Shown here: positions 9,564-19,174 of the stretch, in pieces | Layout of the letters: every line of letters starts with the position of its first letter | How positions within the stretch are numbered: position 1 is the first letter of the stretch | Assembly: GCF_004138125.1 (NCBI RefSeq) | Contig: NZ_RXHS01000001.1 | Coordinates: 1-64,000 of the forward strand | Direction: 5' to 3' | Source of the DNA: Seramator thermalis | Lineage (GTDB): Bacteria > Bacteroidota > Bacteroidia > Bacteroidales > Dysgonomonadaceae | DNA length: 64,000 nucleotides | Program-made: the position numbers and the translations under genes | The notes under the pieces: model-generated | Seen by the model: the letters and a program-made list of their open reading frames with translations, nothing else | Told to the model about the DNA's origin: nothing | Database searches by the model: none

Positions 9564-12500
9564 CTATTCAAATTTTCCGTGACAATTTTTGTATTTTTTG
9601 CCACTTCCGCAAGGACACGGATCGTTTCGTCCGACTTTTTTCTCAACCCGTACCGGCTCCAATTTTTTCTCTTGAGGTTGTGGTGTCCCATTCGCTTTCG
9701 ACCCTGACATCGCTCCCATTTCATCTTTTCGAGTACGATATTTGCTATAATCGGTTTTTTGCTCCGGGGCTGCCTGACGAACGTTTTCCGGATTTTGAAC
9801 AGGTATTTGGCCTCTCATCAAGATAGATACGACTTCAGAATTAATATCTTCGACCATGATCTTAAACAGGTTGAAAGATTCCAGTTTATAAATAAGCAAT
9901 GGATCTTTTTGTTCGTAAGTGGCATTTTGAACTGATTGTCGTAACTCGTCCATTTCTCGCAGATGTTCTTTCCAATGTTCATCTATGGTGTGAAGAAGAA
10001 TGGATTTTTCGAAAGATTTCACCAACGCTTTTGAGCCCGACTCGTATGCCTCTTTGAGATTGGTAGCGATGTTATATATTCTTTTGCCGTCCGTAATCGG
10101 AATCAAAATGTTTTGATACATTGCTCCTTGTGTTTCATAAACCTGTTTGATGACCGGATTAGCAATTTCGGCCATACGATCGACTTTTCTTTTGAAACTT
10201 TCGATAGCTTTGTTGAATATCATTTCGGATTGCTCGTTGGGTTTCAGATCCCTCATTTGTTCTTCCGTAAAAGGAATCTCCAACGCCATCACGCGGAGAA
10301 GCTCCATTTTCATGGCTTCATAGTCATCCTGATTATCTTCAACAATATTTCGAGAGGTTTCTTGAATCATATTAAGAACATCCAACTCAATACGTTCTCC
10401 CATCAATGCGTGTTTACGTCTTTTGTAAATCAATTCGCGTTGCGAATTCATTACATCATCGTATTCGAGCAGGCGTTTTCGAATGCCGAAATTGTTTTCT
10501 TCTACTTTTTTTTGGGCACGTTCTACGGATTTACTCAACATGTCATGTTCGAGCACATCTCCTTCTTTGAAGCCCATACGATCCATCAGTCCTGCTATAC
10601 GTTCGGTTGCGAATAATCGCATCAAATCGTCTTCGAGGGAAACAAAGAAGACGGATGATCCGGGATCACCCTGACGTCCGGCACGACCACGCAACTGTCT
10701 GTCCACTCGACGAGATTCGTGGCGCTCGGTGCCAATAATAGCTAACCCACCTGCTGCTCGAACTTCGGGCGAAAGTTTGATATCGGTTCCGCGTCCGGCC
10801 ATATTTGTCGCGATGGTGACAACCCCGGATTGCCCTGCATTGGCAACGATTTCCGCTTCGCGTTGATGAAGTTTGGCATTGAGCACGTTGTGCTTTATTT
10901 TCCGGAGCGTAAGCATTCTACTGAGCAATTCCGAAATTTCAACCGATGTAGTTCCTACCAAAACCGGACGGCCGGCATTTACCAATCGTTCTATTTCTTC
11001 GATAACTGCCGTATATTTTTCGCGCTTCGTTTTGTAGATACGGTCGTTCATATCATTACGAATGACCGGTTTATTTGTAGGGATTACCACCACATCCAAT
11101 TTGTAAATATCCCAAAACTCTCCGGCTTCGGTTTCGGCAGTACCGGTCATACCGGCAAGTTTGTGATACATTCGAAAATAATTCTGCAGAGTAATTGTGG
11201 CGTAAGTTTGCGTAGCTGCCTCAACTTTCACTCGCTCTTTGGCTTCGATGGCCTGGTGCAATCCGTCCGAATAACGGCGACCTTCCATGATGCGACCGGT
11301 TTGTTCGTCAACGATTTTCACCTTATTGTCGATCACCACATATTCGTCATCCCTTTCGAAGAGTGTATATGCTTTGAGCAATTGGTTGATGGTATGAACG
11401 CGCTCGGATTTGATGGCATAGTTTTGGAGCAATTCGTCTTTCTTTGCAGCCTTTTCTTCTTCTGTCAAATTTTCGTGCTCAAGTTCCGAAAGTTGCGAGG
11501 CTATATCGGGCAATACAAAAAATTGAGGATCATCCGATTTGCCGGTCAATGCATCAATACCCTTGTCTGTGAGTTCTACCGTGTTATTTTTTTCGTCGAT
11601 AACAAAATATAAAGGATCAGTAACAATATGCATGTTTCTATTCTGGTCCTGCATATAAAACTCTTCTGTTTTGAGCATGGCCGCTTTCACCCCCTGCTCG
11701 CTAAGATACTTGATGAGAGGTTTGTATCTGGGCATTCCCTTAAAAGAACGATATAGAAGTAGTGCTCCTTCCTCTTGTTCTTTTTTGTCATCCGATTCCA
11801 TTTTCTGTTTGGCTTCGGCGAGCAACCGTGTGGTAAGTTCCCTTTGCGCTTTTACGAGCATTTCTACTCGCGGACGAAATACATCAAAGAGTTGCTCTTC
11901 GCCTTTAGGAACCGGACCGGAAATAATCAATGGCGTACGTGCATCATCGATTAATACCGAATCGACTTCATCCACAATCGCATAATTGTGTTTGCGTTGC
12001 ACCAAATCTGCCGGCGAAACCGCCATATTGTCACGAAGATAATCGAATCCGAATTCATTATTCGTTCCAAACGTAATGTCCGATTCATAGGCTTTCCGTC
12101 GTGCTTCTGAATTGGGTTCATGCTTATCGATACAGTCAACGGAGAGTCCGTGAAACATGTATAATGGGCCCATCCATTCCGCATCGCGTTTGGAAAGATA
12201 GTCGTTTACGGTAACTACATGCACTCCGTTGTGTGTGAGTGCATTAAGGAATACCGGAAGTGTTGCGACCAGTGTTTTTCCTTCACCTGTAGCCATTTCG
12301 GCTATTTTGCCCTGATGTAATACAACTCCACCGAAAAGCTGAACATCGTAATGCACCATGTCCCAAGTGATTTCGTTTCCACCGGCCATCCAATGGTTTT
12401 GATAGATGGCTTTGTCTCCTTCGATACGCACAAAATCGTGAGTTGCAGCCAAATTGCGGTCAAAATCGGTTGCCGTTACGATAATTTCGCGATTTTCGGT

Positions 12501-12863
12501 AAATCGACGAGCTGTATCTTTCATAATCGCAAAAGCCTCCGGAAGAGCCGCATCCAAAGCTTTTTCCAATTTTTCCGTGATTTCGTCTTCTATCTTGTCT
12601 ATTTGTTTCCAAACTTTTTCACGTTCTTCTAATTCAATATCTTCTATGCCGTTCTTTAATTCGGCAATTTTTGCTCTTTCGTCGCTTACAGAAGACTGAA
12701 TTTGCGCCTCCAATGCCTTTGTGCGAGCTCTTAGCTTGTCATTTGACAGCTTTGTAATTTCCGGATATACAGCTTTTATTTTTTCCACAACGGGATTAAT
12801 TGCCTTTAAATCTCGTTGCGCCTTATTTCCGAAAATTTTAGATATTATGTCATTTAATGCCAT
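9564..12863 (-). CDS. secA: Protein translocase ATPase SecA
   Basis: The motor drives preproteins through SecYEG. At 1099 residues it is longer than E. coli SecA (901), as in other Bacteroidetes, with extra sequence in the N-terminal third. Walker A (MATGEGKT) ends at about residue 197, the DEAD-like VDEVD precedes [15 protein letters not shown], and [12 protein letters not shown] and [14 protein letters not shown] are the helicase-type motifs. The C-terminus carries the zinc-binding SEC-C tail [17 protein letters not shown]. It is last in a minus-strand run after the DUF4105 and phosphatase-fold genes (73 bp from the latter). Confidence 0.97.
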   Translation of the reverse strand: MALNDIISKIFGNKAQRDLKAINPVVEKIKAVYPEITKLSNDKLRARTKALEAQIQSSVSDERAKIAELKNGIEDIELEEREKVWKQIDKIEDEITEKLEKALDAALPEAFAIMKDTARRFTENREIIVTATDFDRNLAATHDFVRIEGDKAIYQNHWMAGGNEITWDMVHYDVQLFGGVVLHQGKIAEMATGEGKTLVATLPVFLNALTHNGVHVVTVNDYLSKRDAEWMGPLYMFHGLSVDCIDKHEPNSEARRKAYESDITFGTNNEFGFDYLRDNMAVSPADLVQRKHNYAIVDEVDSVLIDDARTPLIISGPVPKGEEQLFDVFRPRVEMLVKAQRELTTRLLAEAKQKMESDDKKEQEEGALLLYRSFKGMPRYKPLIKYLSEQGVKAAMLKTEEFYMQDQNRNMHIVTDPLYFVIDEKNNTVELTDKGIDALTGKSDDPQFFVLPDIASQLSELEHENLTEEEKAAKKDELLQNYAIKSERVHTINQLLKAYTLFERDDEYVVIDNKVKIVDEQTGRIMEGRRYSDGLHQAIEAKERVKVEAATQTYATITLQNYFRMYHKLAGMTGTAETEAGEFWDIYKLDVVVIPTNKPVIRNDMNDRIYKTKREKYTAVIEEIERLVNAGRPVLVGTTSVEISELLSRMLTLRKIKHNVLNAKLHQREAEIVANAGQSGVVTIATNMAGRGTDIKLSPEVRAAGGLAIIGTERHESRRVDRQLRGRAGRQGDPGSSVFFVSLEDDLMRLFATERIAGLMDRMGFKEGDVLEHDMLSKSVERAQKKVEENNFGIRKRLLEYDDVMNSQRELIYKRRKHALMGERIELDVLNMIQETSRNIVEDNQDDYEAMKMELLRVMALEIPFTEEQMRDLKPNEQSEMIFNKAIESFKRKVDRMAEIANPVIKQVYETQGAMYQNILIPITDGKRIYNIATNLKEAYESGSKALVKSFEKSILLHTIDEHWKEHLREMDELRQSVQNATYEQKDPLLIYKLESFNLFKIMVEDINSEVVSILMRGQIPVQNPENVRQAAPEQKTDYSKYRTRKDEMGAMSGSKANGTPQPQEKKLEPVRVEKKVGRNDPCPCGSGKKYKNCHGKFE

Positions 12864-12936
12864 ATATTGTTTTATACTTTAATCTGTTAAATTATTTTTT
12901 AGTCAATGATTTCGAAATATGATTTGCGTTTGATAG

Positions 12937-14520
12937 TCAGAACAACTCTTTCAAAACGTCAGACTTGGCTGCATTCGGTGCTCTGATGCGCAAACGATGC
13001 GCAACGGAAGGTGCTATCTCGGTTACATCTACGGTTCGGTAAATTTTTTGTGGAGCAATGTTTTGACCAAAAAAGATGAGCGGAGCCGAAATGGCATTGT
13101 TGTTGATGCGTTTGTCGTTTGATACCTGATTATCGATCACCTTCCAGCCGGGCTGAAATTCGATGAACAAGTCGCCCGAAATTCCCTTGTAAAATCCGTT
13201 TCGATAAAATTCTACCGTTTGGTTGTATGCACCATGCAACATTTGCTGTGAAGTGATCACATCTTGAATGCCATCAAACTGCACTAAAAATTCGGCGGCT
13301 CGTTGCTGAAATTCAGAAAGACTGATCTTTTTGTCTTCAATGAGTTTGCGATCAAAATAAAGTTGTCCGTTGTAATATTTTTTAATCCATTGTTCTTTAC
13401 CGTAAATTGCCATCAGATACATGTTGAGAATAGCAATCGTGCGATCGGGACGAAATTCACCTCCGGACAGTTTGATATTGTTAGGAATTACCTCTTGTTC
13501 GCTGAAGTATCCGGTGGAAGTAACAAAAATAAGCGTATTATTCATTCCTACAGTTTTATCCACTGTCTCCAACAGTTGAGCTATTTCCTGATCGAGACGA
13601 ACGTAAAGATCCTGAATTTCAATCGAATAGTTTTTGTCGAGGGCATTTTCGTAATTACCGGCATAAAATGTTAAGGCCAAAAAATCGGGCACCGATCGTT
13701 TCCCGAGTTGATTGTTATTCAATACTCTTTCGGCCATTTGTCGTATTTCGGTATTTACGAAAGGTGATTGTTTAAAAAGTTTTACGCTTTTCTGCTTATC
13801 TGACCCAAAATGATGTTGAAAATTGTACACGTTTTGTGTATAAGGAAATACGGTATATTGCGAAACATCTTTTGCCGGACGCCATATAAAACTATTAATG
13901 ACAGTGCTCAGCGATTGGCTGCTTCGGTTGTACTGATCGATGATAGGTTGTTTTGCTGTGTAGAAAGATGTAGATGCCCACTTCGCTGTATAATCGTCAA
14001 TCCAGAACGCATTATTTGCTGCATGTCCGCCTGAAACAAGTGCTTCCGGAGCATTTGGAGCAAAAGAAATTATATCGGCATTTGCGTTGGTAGCTATTTT
14101 GAGTTCATCTGTAATGGTAGAAACCTTGATAGACAGGGGAGACAAATGTTCTGAGGTAAAAATGCCATTATAACGTTTATCAGCAAACATTGATACTTCA
14201 CGACCTTCTTCTATCGAAAACTTTTTTTCGCCAACTATTCCATGATAGAATGGATAAGCACCCGTAAAAATAGTGGCAATAGCTGAAGTTCGATCAATAT
14301 TCGGATAATCGAATTTTACATCGGAATAAACCAATCCTTCGTTTAATAATCTTTTAAATCCTTTTTCCCCAAATGTTTTTTTAAATGCTTCAAGATAATC
14401 GCCTCGCAATTGATCAATAGTAATTCCGATAACGAGTTTAGGAGTTTCAGATGACAAACCTTGAGCAAATATTGAGGCAACAGTAAAAAAAGCTACAAGA
14501 GGTGATAATATTTTGATCAT
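12937..14520 (-). CDS. Exported alkaline-phosphatase-superfamily protein lacking most metal ligands
   Basis: The protein has 527 residues with a signal peptide (to about residue 20). The start of the mature part follows the PafA/type I phosphodiesterase pattern: LVIGITIDQLRGDYL (Asp36 in the metal-1 position), IFTGAYPFYHGIVG, and GGHAANNAFWIDD (164-176). Other family signatures are changed. The K-x-R before the GH motif is SFAPNAP, the D-x-x-GH motif is absent around 284-294 (FYAGNYE), the ADHG motif is VTSTGYFS at 333-340, and the C-terminal HGSP-type His is replaced by NNNAISAP. The fold assignment is good; catalysis is doubtful. It is flanked by the DUF4105 gene (53 bp) and secA (73 bp). 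Confidence 0.8.
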   Translation of the reverse strand: MIKILSPLVAFFTVASIFAQGLSSETPKLVIGITIDQLRGDYLEAFKKTFGEKGFKRLLNEGLVYSDVKFDYPNIDRTSAIATIFTGAYPFYHGIVGEKKFSIEEGREVSMFADKRYNGIFTSEHLSPLSIKVSTITDELKIATNANADIISFAPNAPEALVSGGHAANNAFWIDDYTAKWASTSFYTAKQPIIDQYNRSSQSLSTVINSFIWRPAKDVSQYTVFPYTQNVYNFQHHFGSDKQKSVKLFKQSPFVNTEIRQMAERVLNNNQLGKRSVPDFLALTFYAGNYENALDKNYSIEIQDLYVRLDQEIAQLLETVDKTVGMNNTLIFVTSTGYFSEQEVIPNNIKLSGGEFRPDRTIAILNMYLMAIYGKEQWIKKYYNGQLYFDRKLIEDKKISLSEFQQRAAEFLVQFDGIQDVITSQQMLHGAYNQTVEFYRNGFYKGISGDLFIEFQPGWKVIDNQVSNDKRINNNAISAPLIFFGQNIAPQKIYRTVDVTEIAPSVAHRLRIRAPNAAKSDVLKELF

Positions 14521-14573
14521 GATCTAATTTTGTGCTAAGTGCATTTTAGGATATGCAAAAATCGTACAATTTT

Positions 14574-15824
14574 TTATTGTCCCCATCCTGCTTTTAAGTA
14601 TTTTGCCGATGTATATCTTTTTTGTTTCCGTTTTTTCTTTCTAGTCAGCCATATATTCGCTCCCGATCTCACCCACAGACATAACGAAATTGGAATAGAT
14701 GCAACGGGGAGCTGTTGTGGTATCAGCCACCAGAAAAATAAAAATAGTGTTAATGCTGCAAAGTTAATAAAATGATAGATATGCACGACTTTTTCAGCCG
14801 ATTTTATCCAAAATAAGACGGCAATCAAAAGAGATATAATATTTAACCATACAAAATTCCAATTAGGGTTTGTGGCAGGATGTTCCGAAAAATACATCAG
14901 AAAAAAGACGATAGTTCCGCCCAAACCAACCATTCCAAACAATAAGGTATCAAAAACTTTTATCGGAAAACCATTATTAATGTTATTTACTTGTATAATA
15001 GAAAGTAACAGTGTGATTAATAACAATGCGAATGCCATATTCAAAGGAGTGAAAATGCTGTGTTCGCTCACTTTTGCCGCATTGTTTGAGGTCAGTATAA
15101 CTCTCGTTTGTTGCACGAGTGGATATCTTAAAGTGTCATTTTTTTCTACAATTGCACCTTCAAACGCGCGCATCAGGTATTCGGGAAGAAACATTTTGTC
15201 ACGTTCATCTATTTTTCGGTCAGCAGGAGCTCCAATTATCAAATCGATGCCAAATTCCATCCAAGGGTAAGGGTGTAAACATTCGTGCAGCAAATTGCGA
15301 TAAGTTTGATTATCTGCGGTTTTCGGATAGATAATTTTTCCTTCAACATATTGTTCGACCATATCACGTGGTCTTGTAGCACAATTATCGTATAAAAAAT
15401 TGTAGCGGTAGCTTCTATTTTCCGGTAACGAATTTATATACAAGGCTTTCCATAGAGTTTGTTTTTCGCCCTGCGACAAATTGAGAGGCTGTTCCCAAAC
15501 AGATACACCCTTACTTCGATATTCCGAAATAAAATCTTCGAATGAAGTAACACCTAAGACATAATCTGTTTCACCCCTCACAAAATGATAGATAAAATTT
15601 GGTTGCGAAGAATCAAAGAATCCGTAATTGAAAACCACATCTGTATGCGTGGAGTCGTCTTTAACCCATACAGCAGTATGTCCGTAAAGAGCATAAACTG
15701 CGCCGGACCAAGGGGCACAAGTCATTAAGCTGATTTTGGCACTATCACTCAATGGTGGTTGAGCCATCAAGAAATTCGCAGTTAAATATAAGATGTAAAA
15801 AAATAAATACCTAAGTTTCATCAA
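14574..15824 (-). CDS. DUF4105 membrane protein (Lnb-type, putative lipoprotein N-acyltransferase)
   Basis: The 416-residue protein has a signal peptide (MMKLRYLFFYILYLTANFLMAQ), a DUF4105 domain at about 25-240 and four to five hydrophobic segments in the C-terminal part. A Cys-His pair typical of papain/NlpC-like folds is visible: YGHTAVWV (His49) and FLYDNCATR (Cys at about 148). From memory, the Bacteroides lipoprotein N-acyltransferase Lnb belongs to this family; that function is transferred from the family, not shown here. It is the first gene of the run ending in secA. A -7 box (TAATTTTG) lies 29 bp upstream. Confidence 0.8.
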   Translation of the reverse strand: MMKLRYLFFYILYLTANFLMAQPPLSDSAKISLMTCAPWSGAVYALYGHTAVWVKDDSTHTDVVFNYGFFDSSQPNFIYHFVRGETDYVLGVTSFEDFISEYRSKGVSVWEQPLNLSQGEKQTLWKALYINSLPENRSYRYNFLYDNCATRPRDMVEQYVEGKIIYPKTADNQTYRNLLHECLHPYPWMEFGIDLIIGAPADRKIDERDKMFLPEYLMRAFEGAIVEKNDTLRYPLVQQTRVILTSNNAAKVSEHSIFTPLNMAFALLLITLLLSIIQVNNINNGFPIKVFDTLLFGMVGLGGTIVFFLMYFSEHPATNPNWNFVWLNIISLLIAVLFWIKSAEKVVHIYHFINFAALTLFLFFWWLIPQQLPVASIPISLCLWVRSGANIWLTRKKKRKQKRYTSAKYLKAGWGQ

Positions 15825-15852
15825 ATTGCTAATATCATACGACTTCAGTCAA

Positions 15853-15860
15853 CAAAATTA
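15853..15860 (-). promoter_or_regulatory. -7 element upstream of the DUF4105 gene
   Basis: TAATTTTG on the minus strand matches TAnnTTTG; no good -33 box was found at 19-21 bp. Confidence 0.45.
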
Positions 15861-15945
15861 CGCAAATATTATAGATAGAGAACGGATATAAAGCTCACAA
15901 ACTCAATCTTAACTACTTTTAAATCGAAATAATAGCACCTTTAGC

Positions 15946-15953
15946 TATATTTG
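15946..15953 (+). promoter_or_regulatory. -7 element upstream of the nitroreductase gene
   Basis: TATATTTG lies 23 bp before the start codon. It is divergent from the box at 15853-15860, so the two genes share an intergenic control region of 152 bp. Confidence 0.55.
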
Positions 15954-15976
15954 CATAAACCTAAAATTGATTAGAT

Positions 15977-16582
15977 ATGAAGAAAATGTTTTTTATTTGT
16001 GTTTTTGCATTGATTGGTTCTGCTATGCTTTTGGCGCAAGATATTAATCTTCCGACTCCGGTCAAAACAGGTGGAAAACCTTTGATGCAAGCTTTAAGTG
16101 AACGTAAATCCATCCGTTCTTATCAAGACAAATCCCTTTCCGATCAAACTTTATCCAATTTGCTATGGGCGGCCAATGGCTTTAATCGTCCGGACAAACG
16201 AACGGCACCTACTGCTAATAATCGGCAGGAATTGGAGCTGTATGTTGCACTCAAATCGGGTATTTATCTCTATGATGCACAAAACAACCGATTAAAACTG
16301 ATACGGAAGGGCGATTTTCGTAAGAACACAGGGGTGCAGGATTTTGTTGCTACTGCTGCTGCCAATATAATCTTTGTGTCTGATCTTGGTAAAGCTTCTT
16401 CAGAGCAATATGCATTCACAGATTGTGGCTTTGTGGCTCAAAACATTTACCTATATTGCGCCTCCGAAGGTTTGGGCTCAGTTGTACGTGGTTCATTCAA
16501 TAAAGATGAGTTGGCGAAACTTCTCAATCTCACGGGCAAAATGCAGGTATTACTCACACAATCTGTTGGTTATCCCAAGTAA
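15977..16582 (+). CDS. Exported nitroreductase-family protein (SagB/ThcOx type)
   Basis: The 201-residue protein starts with a clear signal peptide (MKKMFFICVFALIGSAMLLAQ) followed by a short nitroreductase domain. SERKSIRSYQ is the FMN-phosphate-binding start, LSNLLWAANGFNR is the first helix, RTAPTANNRQELELYVAL is the SagB/ThcOx-type SA/TA-x-N-Q motif, and the C-terminus has EGLGSVVRGSF. These enzymes use FMN for two-electron redox reactions; the substrate is unknown. Export would place a flavoprotein in the periplasm, which needs flavin loading outside the cytoplasm. It stands alone and ends at a strong hairpin. Confidence 0.88.
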   Translation: MKKMFFICVFALIGSAMLLAQDINLPTPVKTGGKPLMQALSERKSIRSYQDKSLSDQTLSNLLWAANGFNRPDKRTAPTANNRQELELYVALKSGIYLYDAQNNRLKLIRKGDFRKNTGVQDFVATAAANIIFVSDLGKASSEQYAFTDCGFVAQNIYLYCASEGLGSVVRGSFNKDELAKLLNLTGKMQVLLTQSVGYPK

Positions 16583-16587
16583 TAAGC

Positions 16588-16617
16588 AAAAGCGATGATT
16601 GAAAAATCATCGCTTTT
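16588..16617. terminator. Bidirectional terminator between the nitroreductase gene and rpmE2
   Basis: A perfect 13-bp stem (16588-16600 with 16605-16617) encloses a 4-nt loop, with A-tracts on the left arm and T-tracts on the right, so it can serve both convergent genes. Confidence 0.88.
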
Positions 16618-16642
16618 ATAATTTTCGGGTTTTTATTTCCTA

Positions 16643-16900
16643 TTATTTTTTCTTATTCCGATTGCCATAACGGCTCATAAATTTATCCACGCGTCCTGCC
16701 GTATCAACCAGTTTTTGTTTACCGGTATAGAATGGATGGGATGAACTTGTAATTTCAAGTTTTACCAACGGATAAGTTACTCCGTCAATTTCGATCGTTT
16801 CTTTGGCATTAATAGTTGAGCGAGAAATGAAAATCTCGTCGTTCGAAATATCTTTAAAAACGACGGGACGGTAATTTTTCGGATGTATTTCCTTCTTCAT
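16643..16900 (-). CDS. rpmE2: 50S ribosomal protein L31 type B
   Basis: The 85-residue protein matches L31 type [18 protein letters not shown], then [27 protein letters not shown]. There are no Cys residues, so this is the zinc-independent (C-) form. In some bacteria C- paralogues replace the zinc form under zinc limitation, but this may simply be the only L31 here. It is monocistronic with a canonical promoter and a hairpin terminator. Confidence 0.96.
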   Translation of the reverse strand: MKKEIHPKNYRPVVFKDISNDEIFISRSTINAKETIEIDGVTYPLVKLEITSSSHPFYTGKQKLVDTAGRVDKFMSRYGNRNKKK

Positions 16901-16937
16901 TATATCTATAATATTTTATTGTTCCTTTTTCGGATTG

Positions 16938-16969
16938 CAAAGATAAGGCTTTCATTCTAAACAAACAAA
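16938..16969 (-). promoter_or_regulatory. rpmE2 promoter with both -33 and -7 boxes
   Basis: On the minus strand TTTG (16969-16966), 20 bp of spacer and TATCTTTG (16945-16938) match the Bacteroidetes promoter consensus at both boxes. The -7 box ends 37 bp before the rpmE2 start codon. Confidence 0.82.
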
Positions 16970-17123
16970 ATAAAACTTCATTTTTTCCTGTTTTTCGAAA
17001 ATTCACTGTTATTTTGCAGTAAAATATGGTTAAGTATCTTTTTCCTCTCGTAACCCACCATTACTATTTTTTTTGACAAAAAATTGATCGATTGTGGATT
17101 ATAATCAAAATAAATCGAAGAAT

Positions 17124-18365
17124 ATGAAAATTGAGATCATTACTATTGGAGATGAATTACTCATTGGAGAGATTGTTGACACAAATTCGGCATGGATGTC
17201 GCGCGAACTGACAAACAACGGATTTGAAGTAGTAAATATTACAACGGTTGGCGACAATGGCGCAGATATAACGGAAGCTATCGATCGCGGATTTGAAAAA
17301 GCCGACGTTTTGCTATTGACCGGCGGTGTTGGGCCTACCAATGACGATATTACCAAACAGGTTTTATGTCAATATTTTGGTACATCTTTAGTATTCAGCA
17401 ACGAAGTACTCGAAAATATAAAAGCGGTTTTTGCTAAACGAAATATCGTTCTGAATGAATTGACCAAAAATCAGGCTCTTGTTCCCAAAGATTGTAAGGT
17501 AATCCAAAATCGGGTTGGAACAGCTCCAATTCTTTGGTTCGAAAAAAATGAAAAAGTTTTGGTTTCGATGCCTGGCGTTCCTTTTGAAATGAAAACAGCT
17601 ATGAAAGAACGAATTATTCCGATGCTACGCCAAAAGTTTCAATTGGTCGAATACATTAAAGAATCGTTTATCGTGGCAGATATTAGCGAATCGGCTTTAG
17701 CAATTCTTTTAGCAGATTTTGAGAAACAGCTTCCCGAAAACTTTTCCTTGGCATATTTGCCGTCGTTCGGACTGATCAGACTCCGTCTTTTTGTTCGTGG
17801 CAGCGAACATAAAGAGCTTATGAAACTGCAAAGTAAAAAGCTCAAAAAAAAGCTTGGGAAATACTTCGTCGCAAAGAGTGAAGATTCTTTGGAAACATTA
17901 TTGGGCAAAAAACTAAAAAAATTAGGATGTTCTCTTTCAACTGCCGAAAGCTGCACGGGTGGATACATTTCCCATAAAATTACGACGGTTTCCGGGGCTT
18001 CAGATTATTTCTATGGGAGTGTCGTTTCATACAATAACGATATAAAGAACTGTATTTTAGATATCAATATCGAAACTTTGCGCAATTTTGGTGCCGTCAG
18101 CAAACCCGTCGTAGAACAAATGGCCCGGAATGTCGCAACAAAAATGAATACGAATTGCAGTATTGCCGTTTCAGGAATCATGGGGCCTAAAGGCGGAAGC
18201 CCATCTAAGCCCGTAGGCACAGTTTGGATTGCAACCAAATATAATGAATACCTTTTAGCGAAAGCATACAACGTAAATAGTGGAAACCGCAACGAAAATA
18301 TTTCACGCACCACCAACTTGGCTATGCTCCAATTATATAAAATGTTAATTTCGAAAGATCTTTAA
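17124..18365 (+). CDS. cinA: CinA-family protein (nicotinamide-nucleotide amidohydrolase)
   Basis: The 413-residue protein has two domains. The N-terminal MoCF-like domain (MKIEIITIGDELLIGEIVDTN, LTGGVGPTNDD) belongs to the COG1058 type with ADP-ribose pyrophosphatase activity in some members. The C-terminal CinA/PncC domain (LSTAESCTGGYISHKIT, SGIMGPKGGSPSKPVGTVWI) is an NMN amidohydrolase of pyridine-nucleotide recycling. The ATG was chosen over an in-frame GTG 30 bp upstream because family members begin directly at the MKIEIITIGDE motif. The name as a competence protein is historical. It stands alone on the plus strand. Confidence 0.94.
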   Translation: MKIEIITIGDELLIGEIVDTNSAWMSRELTNNGFEVVNITTVGDNGADITEAIDRGFEKADVLLLTGGVGPTNDDITKQVLCQYFGTSLVFSNEVLENIKAVFAKRNIVLNELTKNQALVPKDCKVIQNRVGTAPILWFEKNEKVLVSMPGVPFEMKTAMKERIIPMLRQKFQLVEYIKESFIVADISESALAILLADFEKQLPENFSLAYLPSFGLIRLRLFVRGSEHKELMKLQSKKLKKKLGKYFVAKSEDSLETLLGKKLKKLGCSLSTAESCTGGYISHKITTVSGASDYFYGSVVSYNNDIKNCILDINIETLRNFGAVSKPVVEQMARNVATKMNTNCSIAVSGIMGPKGGSPSKPVGTVWIATKYNEYLLAKAYNVNSGNRNENISRTTNLAMLQLYKMLISKDL

Positions 18366-18425
18366 TTCTTCACTCAATCTCACTTTTGTTTCGAGCGTTC
18401 TCCCGTAAGAATTTGACAAATGTGT

Positions 18426-18433
18426 TATCTTTG
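18426..18433 (+). promoter_or_regulatory. -7 element upstream of the DUF4923 gene
   Basis: TATCTTTG lies 24 bp before the start codon and is a full match to TAnnTTTG. A TTTG is present at 18412-18415 but only 10 bp away, too close for a -33 box. Confidence 0.6.
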
Positions 18434-18457
18434 CAATCGAAATAATTTCGAAAATAT

Positions 18458-19081
18458 ATGAAAAGAATTTTCATTGTCGGATTAACAGTTATATCATTTT
18501 CTCTCTGCCGGTTAGTTAATGCCCAAACTAATGACAATTCCGGCAAAAATACAGCTTCTATCTTCAACCAAACATTAGACAAGGTGAGTAACTTTTTCGG
18601 CTCATCATCCGAAGAATTTATCGGGACTTGGAATTACAAAGGTACTGCTTGCAAATTCGAGACCGAAAATTTGCTTAAAAAAGCCGGTGGAGCCGTTGTT
18701 GCCACACAAGTCGAAAAACAATTCAACGAGTATTGCAACAAAGTTGGTATTAAAGACGGAAATTGTTATTTTACATTTAATGAGGACAGTACCTATTCGG
18801 CAAAACTCGGATTAATAAAACTTTCGGGGAAATATTCCTACGACAATCAAACAAATGAAGTCATATTGACTTATTTGCACGGCATTGGAAAGTTAAAGGC
18901 TTTTCCAATACAGTCCGGAAATCGCATGAAATTAATGTTCGATGCGGATGGTTTTCTGAAACTGATGAAAACTCTTAGTACTTTCACTAAGGACAATTCC
19001 ATCGAAATATTGGCCGCGATGAACGATATGTACGATGGTATGTTGCTTGGTTTTGATTTAAATAAACCAAAAGAGAAATAG
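18458..19081 (+). CDS. Exported DUF4923 protein
   Basis: The 207-residue protein has a signal peptide (MKRIFIVGLTVISFSLCRLVNAQ). The mature part fits the DUF4923 pattern: FIGTWNYKGTACKFETENLLKKAGG, then alternating strands (CYFTFNEDSTYSAKLGLIKLSGKYSY) that suggest a small lipocalin-like barrel, and a helical C-terminus. No active-site motif is visible and the function is unknown. The family is mostly seen in Bacteroidales. It is monocistronic, convergent with serS 93 bp away. A weak hairpin (19094-19112) in between may terminate it. Confidence 0.82.
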   Translation: MKRIFIVGLTVISFSLCRLVNAQTNDNSGKNTASIFNQTLDKVSNFFGSSSEEFIGTWNYKGTACKFETENLLKKAGGAVVATQVEKQFNEYCNKVGIKDGNCYFTFNEDSTYSAKLGLIKLSGKYSYDNQTNEVILTYLHGIGKLKAFPIQSGNRMKLMFDADGFLKLMKTLSTFTKDNSIEILAAMNDMYDGMLLGFDLNKPKEK

Positions 19082-19174
19082 AAGAATCTGACCTGTGATG
19101 TTACAAATCACATCTATTGCTGCTTTTGGTTTTATACATTGAGGCGATAAATATTTTGATCTCAATACGATTTT

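Noticed and set aside
10830-11612. 260-codon plus-strand frame opposite secA
   Set aside because: It lies entirely antisense to the conserved SecA coding sequence, has no recognisable domain and no promoter or start context; long antisense frames are common here.
19094-19112. Terminator between the DUF4923 gene and serS
   Set aside because: The stem is only 6 bp (TGTGAT/ATCACA) and is not followed by a continuous T-run, so it is mentioned but not listed as a feature.
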